64,000 bases of DNA, taken from Sphingomonas glaciei (GTDB taxonomy: Bacteria > Pseudomonadota > Alphaproteobacteria > Sphingomonadales > Sphingomonadaceae). The position numbers were made by a program, and so were the translations under genes. Below are positions 17,730 through 25,654 of this stretch, piece after piece. How positions within the stretch are numbered: position 1 is the first letter of the stretch; each line of letters starts with the position of its first letter. The notes beneath the pieces are model-generated. The model had not been told where the DNA came from, ran no database searches, and worked only from the letters and a program-made list of their open reading frames with translations. The DNA lies in the NCBI RefSeq assembly GCF_023380025.1, contig NZ_CP097253.1, positions 1,612,001 through 1,676,000 on the forward strand, in the 5' to 3' direction.

Positions 17730-19028
17730 TCACCGCTTCAGGTTGGACAGTTCCTGCAGCATGTCGTCGACCGTAGTGATGATCTTGGACGACGCGCTGT
17801 AGGCCCGCTGGAAGCGAATCATGCTGGTGAATTCGCTGGCGAGGTCGACGTTCGACCCTTCCAGCGATGAACTGGAGATCATCCCCGATCCGAGAGCGCC
17901 CGGCGGATTGATCGCCACCGCGCCGCTCGCGCTCGACAGTGCGAAGGCATTGCCGTTGAGCCTGGTCAGGCCATCGGGGTTGAGGAAGGTCGCAACCGGC
18001 AACTGGAACACCTTGCGCGAGGTACCATCGTCGAAGATCGCGCTGACCACGCCCGTCTCGTCGACCTCGATCGAGGCGAGGTTGCCGAGCACGCCGCCAT
18101 CGACGCTCGAACTGATGATCGCGCTCGGGCCACTGAACTGGATCAACCCGTCGAGCTTGCCGTCGGTCCCCAGCTGGAGGTCGATCGGCTGCGCGCCTGC
18201 GCCATTGGTCCAGGTCGGGGTCAGGTCAGCGAACAGCGCAGCCGACGACCCGGCAAGGTCGAGGCTTCCATCTGGATTGAACTTGACCGTGCCGCTGGCC
18301 AGCAGGCCGTCGGTCGCGGTCACGTCGGTCGCCGGCACCGCGAAGATTTCGGCCTGCCATTCGTTGGGCGCGGTCTTGACGAAGCCCATGCTGATCCGGT
18401 GCGCCGACCCCTGCGCGTCATAGATGTCGAAGCTGCGCTGGAATTGAGGGGTGACGGTGCCTGTCGCCAGGTCGCCGGCGGTGTACGGACCGGCCAGCAC
18501 CGCCGCATCGGACTGGAGGTTGGCGCGCAGCCGCAGTTGCGAAGTCGGACTGGCCGAACCAGTCAGGTCGCTCACCCGCACCGCCTGGAGCGAATCCAGC
18601 CCGGTATCGGTGAAATTGCCCGCGGCATCGAGCCGCCAGCCCTGCAGGTAATAACCGCTGGTATTGCGCAGGAAGCCCTGGACGTCGGGCTTGAAGGCAC
18701 CGGCGCGGGTGAACGCCACGTCGCTGTCGGCGCCGGTCCCGGTGCGGACCACGAAGAAGCCCGCTCCGTCGATCGCCAGGTCGGTCTGGCTGCTGCTCGC
18801 CTGGATCAGGCCCTGCTTGCTGATCAGCGCCTGCGGAGCCGCCGCGACTCCGCCGGCCGAATAGGACGAGCTCAGCCCGCCCGACGTCACCAGCGTTCGG
18901 AACTCGGTCGACACTCCCTTGTAGCCGATGGTGTTGATGTTGGTGATGTTGTCGGCGACCCCCGCCATGGCGGAGGACTGGGCACCGAGGCCGGACACAC
19001 CGGCGTAAAGGGCGGAATAAAGGCTCAA
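17730..19028 (-). CDS. flgE: Flagellar hook protein FlgE
   Basis: 432 residues. The N-terminal MSLYSALYAGVSGL and DNITNINTIGYKG segments, the central GxFVVRTG-type hook domain (AIDGAGFFVVRTG), and the C-terminal SNVDLASEFTSMIRFQRAYSASSKIITTVDDML helix identify the hook subunit. The start is a TTG at 19028; no ATG is available before the conserved N-terminus, and GGGAG lies about 11 bases upstream. It heads the minus-strand flgE-flgK-flgL unit, divergent from flbT. Confidence 0.92.
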   Translation of the reverse strand: MSLYSALYAGVSGLGAQSSAMAGVADNITNINTIGYKGVSTEFRTLVTSGGLSSSYSAGGVAAAPQALISKQGLIQASSSQTDLAIDGAGFFVVRTGTGADSDVAFTRAGAFKPDVQGFLRNTSGYYLQGWRLDAAGNFTDTGLDSLQAVRVSDLTGSASPTSQLRLRANLQSDAAVLAGPYTAGDLATGTVTPQFQRSFDIYDAQGSAHRISMGFVKTAPNEWQAEIFAVPATDVTATDGLLASGTVKFNPDGSLDLAGSSAALFADLTPTWTNGAGAQPIDLQLGTDGKLDGLIQFSGPSAIISSSVDGGVLGNLASIEVDETGVVSAIFDDGTSRKVFQLPVATFLNPDGLTRLNGNAFALSSASGAVAINPPGALGSGMISSSSLEGSNVDLASEFTSMIRFQRAYSASSKIITTVDDMLQELSNLKR

Positions 19029-19110
19029 GGGTTGCTGGCTCCCGGTTCGGACTGGCCCGCTGCCGGTCCTTTCCTCCCTTATAGAATGGCTTCGCCGGCC
19101 GGCCCGGACA

Positions 19111-19125
19111 CGGCAAGATTTGCCG
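19111..19125. promoter_or_regulatory. Inverted repeat in the flgE-flbT divergent intergenic region
   Basis: CGGCAA-GAT-TTGCCG, a perfect 6-bp inverted repeat, lies in the 165-bp gap between the divergent flgE and flbT starts. Its position suits an operator serving both directions, but no regulator is identified. A GG/GC pair typical of a sigma-54 site is present only with non-canonical spacing, so no promoter class is assigned. Confidence 0.35.
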
Positions 19126-19193
19126 CTCGACGCTCCGCTCTGTCGCCCGCCCGTCTAGGATGAGGGCACAGGCAGATCAGTGGAGTTGGCGCG

Positions 19194-19598
19194 ATGACGC
19201 TCAGGATTTCTCTTCGTGACGGTGAAAAGGTGGTGATCAACGGCGCCGTCATCCGTTCCTCCGGCCGCACCGACCTTGCGATCGAAAGCAAGGTCAGCAT
19301 CCTTCGCGGGCGCGAGATCATGTCCCCGGCCGAAGCCACCACCCCGGCCCGCGCGCTCTATTTCCATACCATGATGGCCTATCTCGATCCGGACGGCATC
19401 GCCCACCATCACCGGGCGATCCTCGAGGCTCTCGCCGCGGTCGGTCGGCTGACCTGTTGCGAAACCGGCCGGGAGGCGGTGGCGACCTTTGCCGCCCGCG
19501 CCGCCCAGACCGATTATTACCGCGCGCTGGGTGAATGCCGCACCCTGATGAGGCTCGAACATGACGCCCTGGCCGAGGTCGCGGAGGAGCCCGCCTGA
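19194..19598 (+). CDS. flbT: Flagellar biosynthesis regulator FlbT
   Basis: 134 residues. The beta-rich N-terminus MTLRISLRDGEKVVINGAVI and the downstream ALYFHTMMAYLDPD segment match the FlbT family. In Caulobacter, FlbT binds the 5' region of flagellin mRNA and represses its translation until hook assembly is complete. Here it is divergent from flgE and upstream of fliI. No flaF or flagellin gene is visible in the window. The target mRNA in this organism is inferred, not seen. Confidence 0.86.
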   Translation: MTLRISLRDGEKVVINGAVIRSSGRTDLAIESKVSILRGREIMSPAEATTPARALYFHTMMAYLDPDGIAHHHRAILEALAAVGRLTCCETGREAVATFAARAAQTDYYRALGECRTLMRLEHDALAEVAEEPA

Positions 19599-19612
19599 CT
19601 GCGCTCGCCGCC

Positions 19613-20935
19613 TTGATCGAACTGGCGCAGCGGGTCCGTGGTGCCGATCCGCACCGCCGGTTCGGGACCCTGACCCGGGTCCAGGGCGCCTGCCTCACCA
19701 TCGCCGGCCTCGGCGGTGCTGCCCGGATCGGCGCGCGCCTGCACCTGGCGGGCGAAGTCGGCCCGGTCGCCGCCGAAGTCACCGCGCTCGACGGCAGCAA
19801 CGCCACTGCAATGGCCTTTGCCCCGACCGAAAGCCTGGTCACCGGAACCCCGGTCGAACTGGTCGCCGCAGAGGCCTGCCTGCGCCCCTCACCGGCCTGG
19901 CTCGGCCGGGTGATCGACGGCCTTGGAACACCGCTCGACGGGCTCGGCCCCCTTCCCCAAGGCCTCCAGCCCGCCCCGCTCCGTGCCTCCCCGCCCCCGG
20001 CGGCGGAACGCAACCGGGTCGGGTCGCTGCTGGCCACCGGGGTCCGTGCGCTCGACCTGTTCGCGCCGCTCTGCGACGGACAGCGGCTCGGCCTGTTCGC
20101 CGGCTCGGGCGTCGGCAAGTCGGTGCTGCTCTCGATGCTCGCGCGCTGGGCCGACTGCGACGTCGCGGTAATCGGGCTGATCGGCGAACGCGGCCGCGAA
20201 GTGCAGGAATTCATCGCCGACGACCTGGGGCCCGACGGCCTCGCCCGCTCGGTGGTGGTGGTCGCCACCTCCGACGCCCCCGCCCTGATGCGGCGCCAGG
20301 CGGCCTTCGCTACCCTTGCCGTAGCCGAGCATTTCCGCGCCCAGGGCCTTCGCGTCCTGTGCCTGATGGACAGCGTTACCCGCTTCGCCATGGCCGGGCG
20401 CGAGATCGGCCTAGCCGCTGGCGAGCCGCCCGTCACTCGCGGCTACCCCCCATCGGTGTTCGCCGATCTCGCCCGCCTGCTCGAACGCGCCGGTCCCGGC
20501 CGCGCCGGCGAAGGCAGCATCACCGGCCTGTTCACCGTGCTGGTCGACGGCGACGACCATGACGAGCCGGTGGCCGACACCGTCCGCGGCATCCTCGACG
20601 GCCACGTGGTGATGAGCCGCCGCATTGCCGAACGCGGCCGCTATCCCGCGATCGACCTGCTGAAATCGGTCAGCCGCACCCTGCCCGACTGCCTTCCGCC
20701 ACCCGACAATGCGCTCCGCCTCGAAGCGCGCCGAATCCTCTCGACCTATGCCGACATGGAAGAGCTGATCCGTCTCGGCGCCTATGCTCCCGGCGCCAGC
20801 CCCGAAGTCGATTGCGCGATCGCCGTGGCGCCCGGGATCGAGGCGCTGCTGAACCAGACGAAGGAAGACCGCGGCGATCCGGGCGCATCGTTCGCTGCCC
20901 TCGCCGGGCTGCTGGCGGCCGGGCTGGTCGCATGA
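19613..20935 (+). CDS. fliI: Flagellar type III export ATPase FliI
   Basis: About 440 residues, F1-ATPase beta-like family. Walker A GSGVGKS lies at 164-170. The Walker B strand LRVLCLMDSVTRFA, the GEPPVTRGYPPSVFADLARLLERAG block and RGRYPAIDLLKSVSR are diagnostic of FliI/type III ATPases. The only starts near the N-terminus are TTG 19613 and a CTG at 19595 overlapping the flbT stop, so initiation may depend on coupling. FliI energises and loads flagellar export substrates; FliH is not visible here. Confidence 0.92.
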   Translation: MIELAQRVRGADPHRRFGTLTRVQGACLTIAGLGGAARIGARLHLAGEVGPVAAEVTALDGSNATAMAFAPTESLVTGTPVELVAAEACLRPSPAWLGRVIDGLGTPLDGLGPLPQGLQPAPLRASPPPAAERNRVGSLLATGVRALDLFAPLCDGQRLGLFAGSGVGKSVLLSMLARWADCDVAVIGLIGERGREVQEFIADDLGPDGLARSVVVVATSDAPALMRRQAAFATLAVAEHFRAQGLRVLCLMDSVTRFAMAGREIGLAAGEPPVTRGYPPSVFADLARLLERAGPGRAGEGSITGLFTVLVDGDDHDEPVADTVRGILDGHVVMSRRIAERGRYPAIDLLKSVSRTLPDCLPPPDNALRLEARRILSTYADMEELIRLGAYAPGASPEVDCAIAVAPGIEALLNQTKEDRGDPGASFAALAGLLAAGLVA

Positions 20936-21333
20936 CCGGGCTTGCCGCCGCCATTCGCCTGCGCCGCCGTCAGCTCGACGTGCTGGCGATGACGCTGGCG
21001 GCCGAGCAGGCGACGCTCCACGCCCTCGCCAACGACGCACAGCGCCTCGAGCGGCAAAGCGTCGCCGAGCGGCATCTGGCGTCGGTCGCGCCGCTCGCCT
21101 CCGACGCCTGGTTCACCCACGGCGCCCGCCGTCTGACCGCACTGGCCGACGCCCGCACCCGGTCCGAGCGGACACTGGCCGACCTGCGCGAACAGGTGGT
21201 GCAGGTCCGCGCGCGTCTGCAATTGCTCGACGATGCCGCCGCCGAGGCGCGCCGTGCCGCCGACCGCCGCCGCGAGGCCAAGGCCGCGGCTGCCCTCGAC
21301 GACCGGATCGCCGCCGGGTGGAGTCGCCTGTGA
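20932..21333 (+). CDS. fliJ: FliJ-like flagellar export chaperone
   Basis: 133 residues, almost wholly helical and charged with long heptad-like stretches, starting at the ATG that overlaps the fliI stop (ATGA). Size, predicted coiled-coil character and position right after fliI match FliJ, the central-stalk-like subunit of the export ATPase that also recycles chaperones. Sequence conservation in FliJ is weak, so the call leans on position. Confidence 0.68.
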   Translation: MTGLAAAIRLRRRQLDVLAMTLAAEQATLHALANDAQRLERQSVAERHLASVAPLASDAWFTHGARRLTALADARTRSERTLADLREQVVQVRARLQLLDDAAAEARRAADRRREAKAAAALDDRIAAGWSRL

Positions 21334-22250
21334 GCAGCGCACCGCCCTCGCCGCTGGCCCCGCTTCCGCCCTCGGTCCGCGCCGACCTCCTTTATCGCGC
21401 GGCCCGGTTCGAGCTCGACGGGCGCCTGTGGCAGGCCGCGCTCGGCATTGGCGGCGAGACCCCAGCGACCCCCATCGCCGAACGGCCGTCGTCGGGCCTG
21501 TTGCGCCTCGACACCCTGATCGAGGCGCTGGCCGCCGACGACCGGCTCCAGCCGGTCCTGACTCCCGAGCCAGTTACCCTGCCGCCGGCGGACCAGCCGA
21601 CCGGCCCGCTCGCCCTTGGTTCCAACCAGGCGCTCGCCCCGGCGCTTGAGCGCGCGGCCGCCCGCACCGGACTCGATCCCGCCATGCTCGCGTCGATCAT
21701 CGATGCCGAGGCGGCGCGGCGGCGCGACGGCAGTTGGGATCCGGCCAGCCGCAATCCGCGCTCCTCCGCCGCCGGCCTTGGCCAGTTCCTGTCCGGCACC
21801 TGGATCGACGAAGCGCGGCGGCCGGGAAGCTGGTTGCACGGCATCGCCGACGCGCAGGGCTGGCTGGCGCGCGACGGCTCGGTCAGGGCCGAGGCGCGCC
21901 CGGCCCTGCTCGCGCTGCGCACCGATCCCGCCGCCTCGATCGAAGCGATCGCCGATCACGCCGCCGCCAACCTCCGCCGCCTTGGCGCTCGCGGGTTTGC
22001 GCTGGCCGGCCGCGCCGAGACTGCCCGCGCCGCCTATCTCGCCCATCACCTCGGGCTGGGCGATGCGATGCGCTATCTGGGTGGCGGGCTGGGCGACGAT
22101 CGCGCCGGCCGCTTGCTCGCCGCGCAGGTTGGCGAGGCCGCCGCCGAACGCCGCATCGCCGCCGCCGGCAGCGCCTCCGGGGCGCATCGCCAGTGGCTCG
22201 ACCACTATGTCGACCAGCGCATCAGGCCGGCTCGTTTCCTGGCCGCCTGA
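21330..22250 (+). CDS. Lytic transglycosylase-like protein of the flagellar cluster
   Basis: About 306 residues from the GTG overlapping the fliJ stop (GTGA); a second GTG lies at 21318. The lysozyme-like segment runs from LDPAMLASIIDAEAA (candidate catalytic E127) through AGLGQFLSGTW, the goose-lysozyme/SLT pattern. A long N-terminal helix-poor region (40-100) has no clear domain. No signal peptide is visible, so export through the flagellar system itself is possible. A peptidoglycan-opening role for rod passage, as for FlgJ or SltF in other bacteria, is inferred from context. Confidence 0.65.
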   Translation: MSSAPPSPLAPLPPSVRADLLYRAARFELDGRLWQAALGIGGETPATPIAERPSSGLLRLDTLIEALAADDRLQPVLTPEPVTLPPADQPTGPLALGSNQALAPALERAAARTGLDPAMLASIIDAEAARRRDGSWDPASRNPRSSAAGLGQFLSGTWIDEARRPGSWLHGIADAQGWLARDGSVRAEARPALLALRTDPAASIEAIADHAAANLRRLGARGFALAGRAETARAAYLAHHLGLGDAMRYLGGGLGDDRAGRLLAAQVGEAAAERRIAAAGSASGAHRQWLDHYVDQRIRPARFLAA

Positions 22251-22332
22251 CGGGGTCATTTACCTCCGTTACGGAACGGCCGCGCCCGAACGTCACCATT
22301 CCCCTCTCCGTAGCAGCGCGATTAAATCCGCT

Positions 22333-22354
22333 CCGGATGGACAGGTCCATCCGG
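22333..22354. promoter_or_regulatory. Perfect 22-bp palindrome upstream of the sigma factor gene
   Basis: CCGGATGGAC-AG-GTCCATCCGG, two perfect 10-bp arms with a 2-bp centre, lies 77 bp before the preferred sigma factor start. The short centre favours a dimeric protein-binding site over an RNA hairpin, although it could also act as a terminator for the fli genes. A second small stem, GGGGAT-C-ATCCCC, lies at 22396-22408 just ahead of the ribosome-binding site. Confidence 0.5.
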
Positions 22355-22430
22355 AATAACGGCCCCGGGCGCTTCCTCATCGGGCCGGGCGACAAGGGGA
22401 TCATCCCCTCGCCCCACCGGGGGAATGCCA

Positions 22431-23429
22431 ATGTCCAAGATCACGGCTGCGCTGGAAGCAGCTGTCTCCGAGATCAAGCAGTTGCAGGCAGGGACCGACG
22501 GCCGCCCGACGGCGCGCCAGCGCCGCGACGGCGACCTTGCCTTCTGCCGCCTGCTCAAGCTGCTCAGCCCGCGGTTCCGCCACTTCATCCGGCAGTACGG
22601 CCTCGGCGCCCATTGGGACGATGCCGAACAGTGCTGCGCCATTGCGGTGCACCGGGCGATCGAAGCCTATGATCCGGAAAAGGCCCAGTTCACCACCTTC
22701 GTCAACTGGCAGATCCGCGGCGAACTCCAGTCACTCCGCTTCCGGGTGATGACCGACCAGCGCCCCTCGGCGCAGAAGGTCTCGGCCACCACCGTCTCGC
22801 TCCACAATGTCACCGCGAGCGCGGACGGCGAGGAGGTCTCGCTCGAGGCCCTGATCGAGGACGAGGATGCGCTCGCCCGGACCGAGGCCTCGGCCAGCGA
22901 CTACCTCGCCCGCGCCGCCGCCCAGTGCCTGATCGATGAGTTCGTCAACAAGGGCCGCCACGCCGCGCTCGAAGGCCTGCGCCGCAAGCAGCCCAAGCGC
23001 GAACTCGCCAAGGCCCTCAAGGCCGGCGGCAAGGCCGGTCTCGACGAGGAAGCGGTGGACGCGATCGAGGCCCGCCTTACCCGCGACCGCGAAATCCTGT
23101 CCGCCCGGGTGTTCGGCGAATTGGCCGACTATGACGCCCCCGAAGGCAGCGGCCTCAGCCGCGAGCAGGTCCGCCAGATCGGCAAGCGCGCCGCCAGGGT
23201 GATGGCCGAGCTCGCCGAGGTGAACCCCAACTTCCGGATCATGGCCGAGTATGGCCCGACCATCGCCAGCCGCCGCGCCCGCAGCGAGGAGCCGGTCGGC
23301 CTGCTCCCCGGGACCGCAAGCGCCGGCGGCACCCGGGTGGTCAGAATCGACGCCATCGATGCCGCCCCCGCAGCCTCCGAGTCGCCGTCCGCGAACCCGC
23401 GCCGGGGCCGGGGCCGTCTCGCCGCCTGA
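22431..23429 (+). CDS. Divergent sigma-70 family RNA polymerase sigma factor
   Basis: About 332 residues. A region 2-like core covers FRHFIRQYGLGAHWDDAEQ through HRAIEAYDPEKAQFTTFVNWQIRGELQSLRFRV. A C-terminal helix-turn-helix GLSREQVRQIGKRAARVMAEL matches region 4.2. The linker between them is longer than in FliA (about 240 residues in total) and the tail is basic and Pro-rich. ATG 22431 is preferred because GGGGGA lies at a normal distance; ATG 22425 touches that sequence. Its place after the fli genes hints at flagellar or stress regulation, but it is not a canonical FliA or RpoH. Confidence 0.75.
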   Translation: MSKITAALEAAVSEIKQLQAGTDGRPTARQRRDGDLAFCRLLKLLSPRFRHFIRQYGLGAHWDDAEQCCAIAVHRAIEAYDPEKAQFTTFVNWQIRGELQSLRFRVMTDQRPSAQKVSATTVSLHNVTASADGEEVSLEALIEDEDALARTEASASDYLARAAAQCLIDEFVNKGRHAALEGLRRKQPKRELAKALKAGGKAGLDEEAVDAIEARLTRDREILSARVFGELADYDAPEGSGLSREQVRQIGKRAARVMAELAEVNPNFRIMAEYGPTIASRRARSEEPVGLLPGTASAGGTRVVRIDAIDAAPAASESPSANPRRGRGRLAA

Positions 23430-23452
23430 ACCAACCCACCACCTGCGACAAG

Positions 23453-23490
23453 GCCTCGCTGCTCGAGCCCGTGCAGCGGGGCTTTTGCTT
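23453..23490 (+). terminator. Intrinsic terminator after the sigma factor gene
   Basis: A 10-bp stem GCCTCGCTGC (23453-23462) / GCAGCGGGGC (23473-23482) with one G-T pair is followed by TTTTGCTT at 23483-23490. It begins 24 bp after the sigma factor stop. Confidence 0.75.
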
Positions 23491-23520
23491 GGCTGACGCT
23501 GCCCCTTCCCCAGACAGCAA

Positions 23521-23553
23521 GATGGCCCGGCAGCACCGTGCTGCCGGGCCATC
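23521..23553. terminator. Strong hairpin between convergent sigma factor and chemoreceptor genes
   Basis: A 33-bp inverted repeat with 16-bp perfect arms, GATGGCCCGGCAGCAC and its complement, around a single C. It sits 34 bp beyond the chemoreceptor stop, as seen from the minus strand, and has no T-run. It probably acts as a transcription barrier or 3' end stabiliser for the converging genes. Confidence 0.6.
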
Positions 23554-23586
23554 ACCAGCCCAGTTAGGGGAGCTTGGGCTGGATCC

Positions 23587-25491
23587 CTAGAATTCGTTCC
23601 AGTCGGCCTCGATCGACCGGGTCAGCGCCTTGACCGCAGCCGCCGGAAGCGGCTTGACCGGCGACTGGTAGACGCCTTCCTTGCCAAGCGTCGGCAGCTT
23701 GGCCGCAGGCCTGACAGCAGGCGCCGTCGCAGGAACCTTGGCCCGCGCCGCCGCCCCGTCGCAGCGGAACCGCCCGGCCTGCTCGGCCAGCCCGCTGACC
23801 TCGCTCAACAGGTTGCGCGCGGCGGCCGAGGTTTCCTCCACCATCGCGGCATTCTGCTGGGTCGACTGGTCCATGCTGGCGATCGCCGCATTGATCTCGG
23901 TGATCGCGGTCGCCTGGGCCTGGTTGTCGGACGCGATCCGCCCGAGCAACTGGTGCACTTCGCCGACGTCGGCCGAGATATTCTGCAGCGCGGCATCGAC
24001 CTCGCCGACCGCCTCGACCGCGGTGACGATGTCGGTCTGGGTCACGGTCAGCTGGTCGCGCGCGCGCTTGGCCTCTTCCTCGGCCCGCATCGCGAGCGCG
24101 CTGACCAGGTCGGCGACTACCGCGAAGCCGCGCCCGGCCTCGCCCGCCCGTCCGGCCTCGACCGCGGCGTTCATCGCCAGCACCCGGGTCTGGAAGGCGA
24201 TCTTGTCGAGCCCCTCGATCACGCTGTCGATGCCCTTGGCGCTTTCGCTGACCCGGCCCATCGCCTGGACCGCCTGGTCGGCCACTCCGCGCCCGCCGCC
24301 GACGGTGGCGATCGCCTGGTCGGCCCGCCCGACCGTCTCGGTCGCGGCCCCGGCGGTGGCCTTGAGCCGGCCGTCCATCTGCGAGATGGCGGCGCTGGTC
24401 TCCTCGAGGCTTGCGGCGTTGCTTTCGGTGCGCCGCGCCAGGTCTTCGCTGGCCTGCGCGATTTCGCTGCTCCCGGTGCGAATTTCGGCGGTGCTCTCGG
24501 CGACCGAGCGGATCAAGGCGCCGAGGCTCGTCAGCGCGGCGTTGAAGCTGTCGCGGACCTGCGCATAGCTCGGCGGAAATTCCTCGCGGATGGAGGCGGT
24601 GAGGTCACCGCCCGCAAGCAGGTCGAGGTGGCGGCCGATCGTCCCGACTACCCGTTCCTGCTCGGTCTGGGCGCGCTGCTTTTCGGCTTCGAGGCCCGCC
24701 CGCTCCTCCGCCCGGTCGCGGAACACCGCCACCGCCCGGTTCATGGTCCCGATCTCGTCCTTGCGGTCGGTCCCTTCGATGCTGATGCGGTGATCGCCAT
24801 CGGCCAGCACCCGCATCTTGTCCTGCAGGTCGAGCAAAGGCCTGACGGTCGTCGTCGAAATGATCCGGTGGGCAAGCAGCAGGGCCGCTAGCGTGCTGAC
24901 GATGCTGATGGCGAGCGACCAGAGGATGTTACTCTGCACCGCCGCGCTCAATTCGGCCGACTCCCGCGCGGCCGCCTGCATCCGGACATCGTTGCGCTTG
25001 ACCGAATCCTTGATGAAGGCGGCCAACCGATCGTCGGCTTCGGCAATGTCGCGCAAGGCCGCCGCGCCCTGTCCCCCCGCGCCGCGCCGGAGGGCATCGG
25101 TCAACTGCTGGTGGGCGGTCGACACCGTCGCGCGATAGTAACCGGCCCGGCTCGCCAGCTCGGGGTTGAGCTCGACCGCATGGTCGAAGCTTTCGAGCGC
25201 CTTGCGGTGATCGACATCGACGTTGCGAGCCGCGTCGCGAGCTTGGACGCTGCCTGGTGCGGCCGTCACGGTACGATAGGCTGAACGCACCATATCGGTA
25301 CTGAGACGAAGACCGCGAACGAGCTGCGTGATGCTCGGCAGATGGTGATCGACCAGTACGGAGTAGCGCGCATTCACCGAACGCATCGTCCAGGCGTTCA
25401 CGCCGGCGGTGACGATCGCCATCCCGCCCAGCACCAGCATCAGCGCCAGCATTTTCTTCATGATGCCGATATCTTGCAATAGCCGGTGCAT
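23587..25491 (-). CDS. Methyl-accepting chemotaxis protein with C-terminal CheR-tether-like pentapeptide
   Basis: About 634 residues from ATG 25491. A first membrane segment (MLALMLVLGGMAIVTAGVNAW) is followed by a periplasmic four-helix sensor of about 150 residues, then a second membrane segment (ILWSLAISIVSTLAALLLAH), a HAMP domain and a long signalling coiled coil. The hairpin tip IAFQTRVLAMNAAVEAGRAGEAGRGFAVVA is recognisable. The next turn reads DLVSALAMRA where most receptors have xEVRxLAxRS, so the usual Glu and Arg are missing. The last five residues DWNEF fit the W-x-x-F tether that recruits CheR/CheB. The ligand is unknown. Confidence 0.9.
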   Translation of the reverse strand: MHRLLQDIGIMKKMLALMLVLGGMAIVTAGVNAWTMRSVNARYSVLVDHHLPSITQLVRGLRLSTDMVRSAYRTVTAAPGSVQARDAARNVDVDHRKALESFDHAVELNPELASRAGYYRATVSTAHQQLTDALRRGAGGQGAAALRDIAEADDRLAAFIKDSVKRNDVRMQAAARESAELSAAVQSNILWSLAISIVSTLAALLLAHRIISTTTVRPLLDLQDKMRVLADGDHRISIEGTDRKDEIGTMNRAVAVFRDRAEERAGLEAEKQRAQTEQERVVGTIGRHLDLLAGGDLTASIREEFPPSYAQVRDSFNAALTSLGALIRSVAESTAEIRTGSSEIAQASEDLARRTESNAASLEETSAAISQMDGRLKATAGAATETVGRADQAIATVGGGRGVADQAVQAMGRVSESAKGIDSVIEGLDKIAFQTRVLAMNAAVEAGRAGEAGRGFAVVADLVSALAMRAEEEAKRARDQLTVTQTDIVTAVEAVGEVDAALQNISADVGEVHQLLGRIASDNQAQATAITEINAAIASMDQSTQQNAAMVEETSAAARNLLSEVSGLAEQAGRFRCDGAAARAKVPATAPAVRPAAKLPTLGKEGVYQSPVKPLPAAAVKALTRSIEADWNEF

Positions 25492-25654
25492 CCGCCTGCC
25501 CCCCGTTCCTGAAACCCTGGGCGCTACGCGGACCCGGCCGGCGCGGCCCGTTGATGCCTCCTTATAGAGGCCGCTCGCCGCCACGCCGGACGAGCGGCGA
25601 CAAACAGCCGGTCGGAAAGGGAGAAAGCGCCCGCCCCGGCTCGTTCAGGCGGCG

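Noticed and set aside
19081..19130. Sigma-54 promoter in the flgE-flbT gap
   Set aside because: The GG and GC dinucleotides in GGCAAGATTTGC are 8 bp apart rather than the required 10.
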